Of a stretch of DNA of 64,000 bases, positions 31,622 through 40,492 are shown one piece after another; within the stretch, counting starts at the first letter, position 1; each line of letters opens with the position of its first letter. The DNA is from Acinetobacter parvus DSM 16617 = CIP 108168 (GTDB taxonomy: Bacteria; Pseudomonadota; Gammaproteobacteria; Pseudomonadales; Moraxellaceae). The DNA lies in contig NZ_KB849210.1 of assembly GCF_000368025.1 (NCBI RefSeq), positions 7,549 through 71,548 of the forward strand, read 5' to 3'. Below the pieces are notes generated by a model that saw nothing but the letters and a program-made list of their open reading frames with translations, had not been told where the DNA came from and searched no databases. The translations under genes and the position numbers were made by a program.

Positions 31622-34261
31622 TTAAGCTTCTACCCATTTCCCATCTTGGAACACCAGACTCCACTTGGTTTGCTTGCCTTCAGCGGTTTCAGAACCTACA
31701 TATTGTGCTTGATTCTTACGGCTGAATTTCACGACCGTTGGATTACCTTCTGGATCAACATCTGGTGCTTCTAACAAGAACTGATACTTCGGATCAAGCT
31801 GCTCAGCCACACTGCGTAATTCAGCCACTTTTGGTGCACGGGTCTCACGAATTTTCGGAAATTTGCTGGCTGCTAAGAACAGACCTGCCGCACCATCACG
31901 CAACACAAAGAAATCATCGTGTTTGGTTGAGCGTAGGTGTTCCATTTTGATTGGGTCAACACGCGGTGGCGCAGGCTGGCCATTCTTCAACACTTTACGG
32001 GTATTGTCACAGCTTGAGCAGGCGAAGTATGGACCAAATCGACCTGTTTTCAACTGCATTTCACCATCACACTTATCACATGGAATGGTTGGGCCATCAT
32101 AACCCTTTATCTTAAATTCACCTTTTTCGACTTCGTAGCCATCACAGTCAGGGTTATTACCACAGACATGCAGTTTACGGCCACCATCCACCACATAGCT
32201 GTCCATCGCTGTACCGCATTTAGGACAGCGATGTTTTGACATCAAGTCTGCTGTTTCAGCACCATCATCATCAGACAATGCAGCCAAAGACTCGACAGGC
32301 GTTAAGTTCAATGTACCTTTACAACGTTCTTTTGGTGGCAGGTTATAACCAGAACATCCTAGGAATACACCTGTTGTGCCTGTACGAACCTGCATTGGGC
32401 GAGAACATTCAGGGCAAGAGACATCGGCAACTTCGATAGGTTGATTACGGCGCATACCGTTCTCACCTTGTGCATTAGTCAAACGCTTTTTAAAGTCACC
32501 ATAGAATGTATCCAGTAATTCTTTCCAGTTACGCTCACCTGTCGCCACACGGTCCAGTTGCGCCTCCAAATCTGCGGTAAACGCATAATTCATCAGGTTA
32601 TTAAAACTTTCATCCAAACGGTCAGTCACGATCTCACCCATCTTTTCTGCAAAAAGACGGCGATTTTCCAGTTTTACATAACCACGTTCCTGAATGGTGG
32701 AAATAATCGCGGCGTAGGTTGATGGACGACCAATACTACGTTTTTCCAGTTCCTTAACCAAAGATGCTTCGGTAAAACGTGCAGGTGGTTTGGTAAAATG
32801 CTGGCTTGGGTCAAGTTTTTCCAACTTAAGCACTTCGCCCACTTTTACCGCAGGTAATAAAATATCATCATCAGATTTATTGGCACCACGAACACGAGTA
32901 AAACCATCAAATACCAAAGTACGGCCTTTTGCCTTTAACTCAACATTCGCCGCTTCAACCGTTAAGGTTGAGGATAGGTATTCTGCTGGGGTCATCTGAC
33001 AGGCAACAAATTGTCGCCAGATCAAGTCATACAGACGTTGTGCATCACGCTCCACGCCCGCCAGTTTATCGCCCGTCAATCCTACATCCGATGGACGGAT
33101 TGCTTCATGCGCCTCTTGCGCACCCGCCTTGTTACCATAACGGTTTGGTTTGGCTGGGACATATTTTTCACCAAAATTTTGCTGGATATAGTTACGCACC
33201 ATATTCACCGCATCATCACTCAAAAAGGTTGAGTCAGTACGCATATAGGTAATAAAACCACCCTCATACAAACGCTGCGCCAGCATCATGGTTTTCTTCA
33301 CTGAAAAACCTAAACGTGTGCTGGCTGCCTGTTGCAGGGTCGAGGTGATATATGGCGCACTTGGATTGACCTTGGTCGGTTTATCCTCACGCAGTGCCAC
33401 CTTATATTCGGCATCTTTTAATACGTTTAACAACGCATCCGTTTCTGCTTTATTCTTGAGTTTAAGCGTTTTACCTGCCTGCTTAACCGCCTCTAAGCGA
33501 ATTTCTTCTTTCTTTGATAGCGTGTCTGCAAAAACCTGCCAATATTCTTCTGGGATAAAGGCACGGATTTCACGTTCACGTTCTACCACCAGTTTTACCG
33601 CAACCGATTGAACACGGCCTGCCGATAAACCACGGGCAATTTTCTCCCACAGCAATGGCGACACCATAAAGCCCACCACACGGTCAAGGAAACGGCGTGC
33701 CTGTTGCGCGTTGACACGGTTTAAATCTAGACGTGTTGGCTGTTTAAATGCTTCCTGAATGGCATTCTTGGTAATTTCGTTAAAGACCACACGATGGTAA
33801 CGGCTATCATCACCACCGATCACTTCCCGTAGATGCCATGCAATTGCCTCTCCTTCCCTATCCAAGTCCGTTGCGAGATAGATGGCATCCGCATCTTTAG
33901 CGAGTTTTTTTAGTTCGGCAACCACATGTTCCTTGCCAGGCAGTACTTCATAATGGGCAATCCAGTCATGTTCTGGATCGACACCCATACGGTTGATCAG
34001 GGCAGATTGTGCTTTTTGTTCTTTTTCCGCTTCGGTCAGTTTGGTACGGGTGGCAGGCTTCTTTTCAGTCGATTTTGCACCGCCACCTGTAGGTAGGTCA
34101 CGCACATGACCGACCGATGACCTGACAATAAATTGTGAACCCAAATATTTATTAATGGTTTTCGCTTTTGCAGGCGACTCCACAATCACTAAGGCACGTT
34201 TAGTTGCAGCAGAGTTAGAAGCTGCTGTGCTTTTGGAAGCAGAGCGTGGAGTATTCGCCAT
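31622..34261 (-). CDS. topA: DNA topoisomerase I
   Basis: 879-residue type IA topoisomerase that relaxes negative supercoils. The TOPRIM domain (ALVIVESPAKAKTINKYLG ... YLATDLDREGEAIAWHL) is followed by the core with the catalytic Tyr in FITYMRTDSTFLSDD. Three C-terminal Cys4 zinc-ribbon modules follow (CPECSRPM, CPKCGTAM, CDKCDGEM) and then a basic tail domain. The first 20 residues are Ser/Ala/Thr-rich and probably disordered. It ends at a terminator and is preceded by a small membrane-protein gene in the same direction. Confidence 0.97.
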   Translation of the reverse strand: MANTPRSASKSTAASNSAATKRALVIVESPAKAKTINKYLGSQFIVRSSVGHVRDLPTGGGAKSTEKKPATRTKLTEAEKEQKAQSALINRMGVDPEHDWIAHYEVLPGKEHVVAELKKLAKDADAIYLATDLDREGEAIAWHLREVIGGDDSRYHRVVFNEITKNAIQEAFKQPTRLDLNRVNAQQARRFLDRVVGFMVSPLLWEKIARGLSAGRVQSVAVKLVVEREREIRAFIPEEYWQVFADTLSKKEEIRLEAVKQAGKTLKLKNKAETDALLNVLKDAEYKVALREDKPTKVNPSAPYITSTLQQAASTRLGFSVKKTMMLAQRLYEGGFITYMRTDSTFLSDDAVNMVRNYIQQNFGEKYVPAKPNRYGNKAGAQEAHEAIRPSDVGLTGDKLAGVERDAQRLYDLIWRQFVACQMTPAEYLSSTLTVEAANVELKAKGRTLVFDGFTRVRGANKSDDDILLPAVKVGEVLKLEKLDPSQHFTKPPARFTEASLVKELEKRSIGRPSTYAAIISTIQERGYVKLENRRLFAEKMGEIVTDRLDESFNNLMNYAFTADLEAQLDRVATGERNWKELLDTFYGDFKKRLTNAQGENGMRRNQPIEVADVSCPECSRPMQVRTGTTGVFLGCSGYNLPPKERCKGTLNLTPVESLAALSDDDGAETADLMSKHRCPKCGTAMDSYVVDGGRKLHVCGNNPDCDGYEVEKGEFKIKGYDGPTIPCDKCDGEMQLKTGRFGPYFACSSCDNTRKVLKNGQPAPPRVDPIKMEHLRSTKHDDFFVLRDGAAGLFLAASKFPKIRETRAPKVAELRSVAEQLDPKYQFLLEAPDVDPEGNPTVVKFSRKNQAQYVGSETAEGKQTKWSLVFQDGKWVEA

Positions 34262-34294
34262 AATAAATCGTTTTTCCTATAATTAATCAAATAA

Positions 34295-34744
34295 TTAGCG
34301 CTGAGCTAATTCATGTAAATATGCTTTCATTGCTTCAAGCTGAGTGGCTCTTAAATCAGTTTCTTCATCCCAATATAGCCCGACACAGTTTGCTTGCATA
34401 TCAATAGCATAAACTCCTTTTAATGCAATGGGTAAATCATTAAATTTCTGATCACCCTGCACCACCTGAAGTTTTCCATCCACCACGCGCGCGCGCATGA
34501 GTGCCAAACGTGCATCTGGAATCAGTACACTATAATAAGCCACCATGCTGGCACGTTTTTCGGATGCCATTGGAATCTTTGTCCATTCAGGTGCCACAAT
34601 CAAACGTGGATGCAGCCCCATTTTACGCGCCTGCTCACGCATCATGCCAAGCGCCTTTTCCCGTGGACTGACACGTAAGCCAAAAATAGAGCCAAGTACA
34701 AACAGTACAATCGCAACCGTGATCCAAATTCCAATATTACTCAT
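34295..34744 (-). CDS. Hypothetical membrane-anchored protein
   Basis: 149 residues with one N-terminal membrane helix (IGIWITVAIVLFVLGSIFGL) followed by SPREKALGMMREQARKMGL and a soluble domain of mixed structure. The start resembles several small single-pass proteins, but I do not recognise a family with a known role. It is 33 bases upstream of topA on the same strand and could be co-transcribed with it. A GCGCGCGC run occurs in the gene (34489-34496). Confidence 0.65.
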   Translation of the reverse strand: MSNIGIWITVAIVLFVLGSIFGLRVSPREKALGMMREQARKMGLHPRLIVAPEWTKIPMASEKRASMVAYYSVLIPDARLALMRARVVDGKLQVVQGDQKFNDLPIALKGVYAIDMQANCVGLYWDEETDLRATQLEAMKAYLHELAQR

Positions 34745-34816
34745 AAAGCCGCCTAAAACTTCCTTTTATTAGCGTTACATAAGTTTAAGTTAAAAGGCAA
34801 GTTGATCACATTATAT

Positions 34817-35761
34817 TTATTTTAGCATTGCCCAAAGGTCGATATTATTTTGTAAATAAACAGGTTTATTTTCCTGAATTTGAACGATTTGATACTTTTT
34901 CAGCAAATTTAGCATATGTGTAATTTGCGCTTGGTTTTCAAACTTCAATGCTGCCTTGATTGAATTAGATAAGGTTTCTAACTTTGAGGGTTTGTTATTG
35001 TTGACTTTGGATAAATAGTCACAGTATTGCTTGATATGCATCAAATGTGGACGTTCTTTAATATATGCCATTGTCATTTTATCATCATCACTTACTGCTT
35101 TTGTTCCATTGACTTGTAGAAACTTTTTCATTTGTTTTTGATGATATTCAAGTTTATTCTGCTTGATTGAAACCATCTGTAATTTTTGTAAATCAAGTAA
35201 CATATCTTCAGCTTGTTGTTGATTTAAACTACACCAGGACATTAATGATTTCAGCAACGATTTGCTCTTTTTGGGCTGATTTTTAAGTAAAAGTTGCACA
35301 GCCTTATGTATAGCATCATCTACAAAAGTCACTTGTAATGGGTTGATTTTAGTTTCAATCGTTGTGACAGCTACCTCAACCATTTTCTTAGGTTCAGTTA
35401 ATTGCTGTTTGAGTTGTGCCGATTGAATTCCCACTTGTTCAAGTAACTCAACTGCATAAGACATCGCTGCATCATTTGACATGACATCAATTGAGCTTCC
35501 TTTATCTAACTGAGCAGACAAACGCCCAGCTATGAATGTCAAACCAAAGTCAGCAGAATTTGCACCTGTTTTAGGCATTTTAATGATGAGCAAGCGTTTA
35601 TCTTGTATGGCAAGACTGAGTTCCATTAAATCATCTAGTGCAATATTTAAATGTGAATTTGCATAAACCAAAATCACTTGACTGTATTGTTTTAATAGAA
35701 AGTTTAATTCACGAACTTTTTTGGGTTGGTTTTCGATATCCAATAATAATATGTTCTGCAT
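34817..35761 (-). CDS. NYN/PIN-like nuclease domain protein with two winged-helix-like repeats
   Basis: 314 residues. The first 115 look like a NYN (LabA/DUF88-type PIN-like) ribonuclease domain. LLLDIENQP gives the D-x-E-N opening, then VILVYAN, then GANSADFGLTFIAGRLSAQL with an Asp, and IDVMSNDAAMSYAVELLEQ with a final Asp; these are the acidic metal-site positions of the fold. After a linker come two similar helical modules (about residues 150-215 and 230-310). Each ends in a K-x-x-x-V-x-I-x-x-N-K-x-x-Y hairpin and looks like a winged helix. An RNA nuclease with a nucleic-acid-binding tail is my inference. It precedes slyX's stop by a few bases and is read in the same direction. The ATG at 35773 is an alternative start. 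Confidence 0.65.
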   Translation of the reverse strand: MQNILLLDIENQPKKVRELNFLLKQYSQVILVYANSHLNIALDDLMELSLAIQDKRLLIIKMPKTGANSADFGLTFIAGRLSAQLDKGSSIDVMSNDAAMSYAVELLEQVGIQSAQLKQQLTEPKKMVEVAVTTIETKINPLQVTFVDDAIHKAVQLLLKNQPKKSKSLLKSLMSWCSLNQQQAEDMLLDLQKLQMVSIKQNKLEYHQKQMKKFLQVNGTKAVSDDDKMTMAYIKERPHLMHIKQYCDYLSKVNNNKPSKLETLSNSIKAALKFENQAQITHMLNLLKKYQIVQIQENKPVYLQNNIDLWAMLK

Positions 35762-35776
35762 ATGACCTATCATATT

Positions 35777-36022
35777 TTAATAATGTGGTGGTTTATTACT
35801 CATGGGATCAAAAGCGGCTATTCCCTCAGACAAGTCAGATGCCTCAACACGCTGGTACAACAACTGCATCTGTTTTTTTAAATCAGCAATTTCACGCGTC
35901 TGAATGGCGAGCTGTTGATTCAATTGCTCAACTAAATCATCCAAAAATGCAATTCGCACTTGCAAATCTTCAATGGGTGCGGAAAATGACGCGTGATCAT
36001 CAAAATTTTTTGGTTTAGTCAT
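35777..36022 (-). CDS. slyX: SlyX family protein
   Basis: 81-residue coiled-coil protein: IEDLQVRIAFLDDLVEQLNQ, then Q-x-x-EIADLKKQMQLLYQR-V, ending in DPMSNKPPHY, the near-invariant P-P-H-Y tail of SlyX. Its cellular role is unknown. Start at MTKPKNFDDH, with GAGG 6-9 bases upstream. It is divergent from uup with only 32 bases between the start codons, so the two promoters must overlap the genes or each other. Confidence 0.9.
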   Translation of the reverse strand: MTKPKNFDDHASFSAPIEDLQVRIAFLDDLVEQLNQQLAIQTREIADLKKQMQLLYQRVEASDLSEGIAAFDPMSNKPPHY

Positions 36023-36054
36023 TTCAGACCTCATCTGAGCTTTTAGGAAACATT

Positions 36055-37962
36055 ATGGCCTATATTACTTTAAGGGATGTCCATCTCGCATTTGGCGGAC
36101 CTGCCCTACTCGACGGCGCGAACTTTAATCTGGAGCGTGGCGAACGAGTCTGTTTAATCGGTCGTAATGGCGAGGGTAAGTCTACTTTATTAAAACTGAT
36201 TGAGGGAAGCCTATTACCTGATACAGGTGAAGTTTCGATTCAAAATGGTTTAACTGTTTCCATGCTAGCCCAAGACGTGCCGATGGATTCAGGCAAAGTG
36301 GCCGATATTGTTGCTGATGGCGCAGGCGAAGCTGCAACCGTACTCAAAGACTACCATGAAGCAAGTGATGCCTGTGTATTAGGCGATATGGAAGCCTGTG
36401 ACCGTATGGGCATGCTCCAGCACAAACTCGACCAACTGGATGGCTGGGCACTGGAAAACAAGGTCAATACCATTTTGGGCAAAATGGGGCTAGACCCAAA
36501 TGCCGATCTGGCTGACTTGTCTGGTGGGCGTAAGCGTCGTGTCTTGCTTGCCCGTGCCCTACTGACCCAGCCTGATGTGTTATTGCTGGACGAACCAACC
36601 AACCATCTGGATGTTGAAAGCATTGAATGGCTGGAGAAATTCCTGCTCGACCAGAATAATCTAACTCTTTTATTTATTTCACATGACCGTTCCTTTGTTG
36701 ACAGCATTGCAACACGTATTGTTGAACTTGATCGTGGTGTTTTGCGTGGTTATGAGGGCAATTATTCACGTTACCTCGACCTCAAAGCACAACAAATGGA
36801 GGCAGAAGAAAAACAAAATGCTTTATTTGATAAAAAATTAGCTGAAGAAGAAGCGTGGATTCGTCAAGGCATCAAGGCACGCCGTACCCGTAACGAGGGA
36901 CGTGTCCGTGCCTTAAAAGACTTACGTGAACAATCTAAAGCGCGTCGTTCACAGCAGGGCAAGGTCAGTATGGCGACACAAGAAGCTCATCGCTCAGGCA
37001 AGCTGGTGTTTGAGATTGAGAACCTAAGCGTTAGTTATGGTGAACAACCATTAATCAAAGACTTCTCAGCGATCGTATTACGTGGTGATCGCATTGGTTT
37101 AGTCGGTGACAATGGTGTGGGTAAAACCACCTTGATCAAAGCGATTTTAGGTGAAATTGAACATAGCGGTGCGGTGAAAACAGGTACTCAACTGGAAGTG
37201 GCTTATTTTGACCAACTGCGTAATGCCCTAGACTTAGAAAAGAGCGTAATGGCGAACGTGTCAGAAGGCTCTGATTTTGTCGATGTGAATGGTAACCGCC
37301 GTCATATCTATAGCTATTTACAAGATTTTTTATTCTCACCAGAGCGCGCTCGTACGCCCGTCAAAGCACTGTCTGGTGGTGAGAGAAACCGCATTCTACT
37401 GGCAAAATTATTGCTTAAACCATCAAACCTGATTGTGATGGATGAGCCAACCAATGATCTGGATATGGTGACGCTGGAACTGCTGGAAGAAATGCTGTCT
37501 GAGTATAAAGGCACCCTGTTGCTGATCTCGCATGACCGTGCCTTTATGGACAATGTCGTGACTTCAACCTGGGTCTTTGATGGCAAGGGCAATATTGATG
37601 AGTATATCGGTGGCTATCAAGACTATCTGGAGCAACGTCCTGACCAAAAAGTGGTTGATCAAAAAAGCGATGTGAAAAAAGCTCAGGCCAAAGCAGAGGC
37701 AGCAGCATTGGCTACGACTGCACCGAAAAAAGTCAAACTGAGTTATAAAGATCAGCGTGAGCTTGAACAGCTTCCTGCTGAAATTGAGAAACTGGAAAAG
37801 GAACAGGCTGAGCTTTCTGCAAAACTTGCGGATGGTTCGTGGTTTGTAAAAGATGCAGAAGCAGCCACCAAAGCCAGCCAGCGTTTAGCAGAAATTGAGG
37901 AAGTCATGCTGGAAAAACTGGAACGTTGGGATACGTTGGAGAACCTGTCAAAGGGCAACTAA
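36055..37962 (+). CDS. uup: ABC-F ATPase Uup
   Basis: 635-residue ABC-F protein with two ATP-binding cassettes in one chain and no membrane part. It works on the ribosome and is linked to precise excision of transposons and replication-fork safety. Walker A motifs: GRNGEGKST and GDNGVGKTT; signatures LSGGRKRRVLLARAL and LSGGERNRILLAKLL; Walker B LLLDEPTNHLD and IVMDEPTNDLD. A Glu/Lys coiled coil ends the protein (about residues 560-630), the Uup hallmark that binds DNA. AGGA is 7-10 bases before the ATG. The acyltransferase gene starts two bases after its stop. Confidence 0.95.
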   Translation: MAYITLRDVHLAFGGPALLDGANFNLERGERVCLIGRNGEGKSTLLKLIEGSLLPDTGEVSIQNGLTVSMLAQDVPMDSGKVADIVADGAGEAATVLKDYHEASDACVLGDMEACDRMGMLQHKLDQLDGWALENKVNTILGKMGLDPNADLADLSGGRKRRVLLARALLTQPDVLLLDEPTNHLDVESIEWLEKFLLDQNNLTLLFISHDRSFVDSIATRIVELDRGVLRGYEGNYSRYLDLKAQQMEAEEKQNALFDKKLAEEEAWIRQGIKARRTRNEGRVRALKDLREQSKARRSQQGKVSMATQEAHRSGKLVFEIENLSVSYGEQPLIKDFSAIVLRGDRIGLVGDNGVGKTTLIKAILGEIEHSGAVKTGTQLEVAYFDQLRNALDLEKSVMANVSEGSDFVDVNGNRRHIYSYLQDFLFSPERARTPVKALSGGERNRILLAKLLLKPSNLIVMDEPTNDLDMVTLELLEEMLSEYKGTLLLISHDRAFMDNVVTSTWVFDGKGNIDEYIGGYQDYLEQRPDQKVVDQKSDVKKAQAKAEAAALATTAPKKVKLSYKDQRELEQLPAEIEKLEKEQAELSAKLADGSWFVKDAEAATKASQRLAEIEEVMLEKLERWDTLENLSKGN

Positions 37963-37964
37963 AC

Positions 37965-38897
37965 ATGGGGCGGAAACAATACATCGCAGGAGAATTTCAA
38001 TGGGAATTCTTACTACCTAAATATTGGAAAATCTGGATTGCCATTATTTTTCTGATGTTATTAGCGATTTTACCGTGGTCAATTCAATGGCGACTGGCAC
38101 ATAGTCTGGCGGCATTATGTTGGCATTTACTCAAGTCACGTCGTAGAACCACGCTTAGAAACCTGGAATTGTGTTTTCCCGAATGGTCACCTGCTGAGGT
38201 TGAAGCACAGGCCAAGCAAGTCTTTGTCGATATGATGTTAGGCGTATTTGAAACCTTGAATGCCTGGTACTGTCCGAAATGGTTTAAAGGTCGTCATAGC
38301 ATTGACGGTCTGGAACACATTACCCATGCCAAAGCACAGGGTAAAGGCATCTTATTGCTTGGCACACATAGTACCCTGCTGGATGCAGGTGGTTATATCT
38401 GTGCTCAATACTTTGAGCCCGATGTGGTTTATCGTCCACAAAACAATCCCATGCTGGATATGCTAATTTATCGTTGCCGTGCCACGATTTATCAACATCA
38501 AATTGATCATGATGATATGCGGGGTTTAATTCGCCACTTAAAAGCGGGTGCTACCGTTTGGTATAGTCCCGATCAGGATTTTGGCTTAAAACAAGGGGTC
38601 ATGGCACCATTCTTTGGCGTGCCTGCCGCTACCGTTACAGCGTATCGTCGACTCATCAAAATGTCGAAATGTGTTGCTATTCCGCTGTATTTTTATCGTT
38701 ATGGCGATATTCGGAATCCGCAATATAAAGTTGTACTTGAACCTGTTGTTGAAAATATGCCAAGTGGAGATGAGGTGGCTGATGCTGTTCGCGTGAATAA
38801 GATTATTGAAGCCCAGCTTCGTATTGCACCAACACAATGGATGTGGTTCCACCGCCGTTTTAAAACTAGAGCTGAGGGTTACGAGAAAATTTATTAA
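37965..38897 (+). CDS. LpxL/LpxM-family lipid A acyltransferase
   Basis: 310-residue inner-membrane enzyme that adds a secondary acyl chain from acyl-ACP to a lipid A precursor. One N-terminal membrane helix (IWIAIIFLMLLAILPWSI), then the H-x4-D catalytic motif in LLGTHSTLLDAGG, and the later blocks VYRPQNNPMLD, WYSPDQDFG and APFFGVPAATVTAY are present. I cannot decide between LpxL and LpxM by eye. The start ATG at 37965 follows the uup stop after two bases, with AAGGG inside the uup end, so translation is probably coupled. Confidence 0.9.
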   Translation: MGRKQYIAGEFQWEFLLPKYWKIWIAIIFLMLLAILPWSIQWRLAHSLAALCWHLLKSRRRTTLRNLELCFPEWSPAEVEAQAKQVFVDMMLGVFETLNAWYCPKWFKGRHSIDGLEHITHAKAQGKGILLLGTHSTLLDAGGYICAQYFEPDVVYRPQNNPMLDMLIYRCRATIYQHQIDHDDMRGLIRHLKAGATVWYSPDQDFGLKQGVMAPFFGVPAATVTAYRRLIKMSKCVAIPLYFYRYGDIRNPQYKVVLEPVVENMPSGDEVADAVRVNKIIEAQLRIAPTQWMWFHRRFKTRAEGYEKIY

Positions 38898-38916
38898 TAA
38901 TTTGAAAAAATTAAAA

Positions 38917-38945
38917 CCCGAGTTTCGCATCCTGCAAAGCTCGGG
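38917..38945 (+). terminator. Possible terminator after the acyltransferase gene
   Basis: CCCGAG and CTCGGG form a 6-bp stem with a large loop, 20 bases past the stop. There is no T-run. The remaining 200 bases to the next gene show nothing further that I can identify. Confidence 0.35.
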
Positions 38946-39156
38946 CAAATGAGGTTGTGCTTTCACAATATTTTTATTATCTTGCTTCCATAGCATGCAT
39001 CATATCCATAATGCTTTTTCCATCTCAGCGTTGCTATCCTTAATCGAAAATCCTTTCCTGCATCCCTGTGCTGATGTATTTAGAATAAATCTTTTAAGCG
39101 ACCATGACTATTCGCTGTGGACTGAAATCACTGTACGATAATGCTTACATGAGCGT

Positions 39157-40290
39157 TTAGTGCTTATTCTTAATGATTACACTTTTATGAGTCTGGGCAA
39201 GTTCATCCACCACCACTTTCCCCTCCTGCTCCGCTTTCGCTATACCCTCCTGAATCGCCTGCTGTGCCTCATCCTCATCACTTTCTGTCTGCTCCAGCTC
39301 TTGCTGCTTTTGTTCAAATATCCGTCCCGTTTGCAGCACCACATAGATTGGAAAATGGTCTGAACCAATATGGGGCAAACGCTTCATTTCAACCAGACCA
39401 AAGTCTGTACTGTGGAAAATATGGTCCAGCGACCAACGTAATAGTGGATAATCCGCATGAAAGGTATTCATAAAATAACGCCCCACACGCGGGTCAAGCA
39501 GACCACTGATCCGCTGGAACAGGCGGGTGGTTCTTGACCATGCCACATCATTCAGGTCACCCATCACAATACAGCTCTCATCAATATCCTTGATCTGGTC
39601 GCCCACAATCAGGAGTTCAGCATCCCTTAAGGTGGAATCCTTTGCCTCTGTGGGACTTGGCGGCTTTGGATGCAGACAGTACAACTGCACACTTAGCCCC
39701 GAACGCAGGCGTATTGTTGCATGGATGGATGGAGTTTCATCACTCAGGATGAATTTCACTTCGGTGTCCGCTAACGGCAAGCGGCTATATAGATGCATTC
39801 CATACAAATTATCCTGAGGCACTGCAACGCGGTAAGGATAATCCGCTTCAATCGGTTTTAATGCTTCCTGCCAAACCTGGTCAGTTTCCAGTGTCAGCAC
39901 CACATCAGGCTGCAAACGATTAATCTGTTCCAGCAACAGGTGATATTTATGGTTCGGGGTCAGCACATTGGCGACCAGCAATGAGATTTGCTGCTCAACA
40001 TTCAGTTGATCCTGACGCACATGCAAAACCTGCTTTTTCCAGACAGGTGTATAAGGCAGCACCATCTTAAGTTGGTAGGCAACCGCCGCAATCACACCCA
40101 AAAGCAGCAATTCCCTAACGGATGTCCACTCTGCATTAATAAAAAGCAGGCCAGCAAGCGCAACCAACCCCACGAACAGAATCTGTAATCTTGGAAAATC
40201 AGCCCCCCGAAACCACCACTCATCCCGTCGAATCAATGACCATCCACTCAACCAGATCGCCAGCACCGCACAAACCTCAATTGCTATCAT
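39157..40290 (-). CDS. Endonuclease/exonuclease/phosphatase (EEP) family membrane protein
   Basis: 377 residues. Two or three membrane helices lie in the first 90 residues (CAVLAIWLSGWSLIRR; LQILFVGLVALAGLLFI; LLLLGVIAAVAYQL). They precede an EEP catalytic fold with LLVANVLTPNH, the Glu in LTLETDQVW, YCLHPKPPSP, GDLNDVAWS and GSDHFPI, all metal/active-site positions of DNase-I-like phosphohydrolases. A Glu/Gln-rich charged tail follows. The catalytic domain should face the periplasm; substrate unknown. It converges with the acyltransferase and is divergent from asd. Confidence 0.85.
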   Translation of the reverse strand: MIAIEVCAVLAIWLSGWSLIRRDEWWFRGADFPRLQILFVGLVALAGLLFINAEWTSVRELLLLGVIAAVAYQLKMVLPYTPVWKKQVLHVRQDQLNVEQQISLLVANVLTPNHKYHLLLEQINRLQPDVVLTLETDQVWQEALKPIEADYPYRVAVPQDNLYGMHLYSRLPLADTEVKFILSDETPSIHATIRLRSGLSVQLYCLHPKPPSPTEAKDSTLRDAELLIVGDQIKDIDESCIVMGDLNDVAWSRTTRLFQRISGLLDPRVGRYFMNTFHADYPLLRWSLDHIFHSTDFGLVEMKRLPHIGSDHFPIYVVLQTGRIFEQKQQELEQTESDEDEAQQAIQEGIAKAEQEGKVVVDELAQTHKSVIIKNKH

Positions 40291-40422
40291 TTTGCCCTAC
40301 TCTTATTACACTTCATTGCTGATATTATGGATTTCTTAATCATATTATGGTCTTATCAATTTTCTATCTAATACAAACAAGTTATTCCACTCAAGAAAAT
40401 TATGGTTTTATTTAGGTAAAGC

Positions 40423-40450
40423 TTGCAGTTGCAGGCACTTTTGATACACT
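40423..40450 (+). promoter_or_regulatory. Probable asd promoter
   Basis: -35 TTGCAG (40423-40428), 16-base spacer and -10 TACACT (40445-40450), 42 bases before the asd ATG. The rest of the 200-bp gap shows no riboswitch-like fold that I can recognise. Confidence 0.4.
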
Positions 40451-40492
40451 CAAACCCCTTATAAAGTTTTTTACATACCGAGGCACAATGAC

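Noticed and set aside
33011..33611. Several plus-strand frames of 70-107 codons opposite topA
   Set aside because: All lie inside the conserved topoisomerase core on the other strand and have no plausible ribosome sites.
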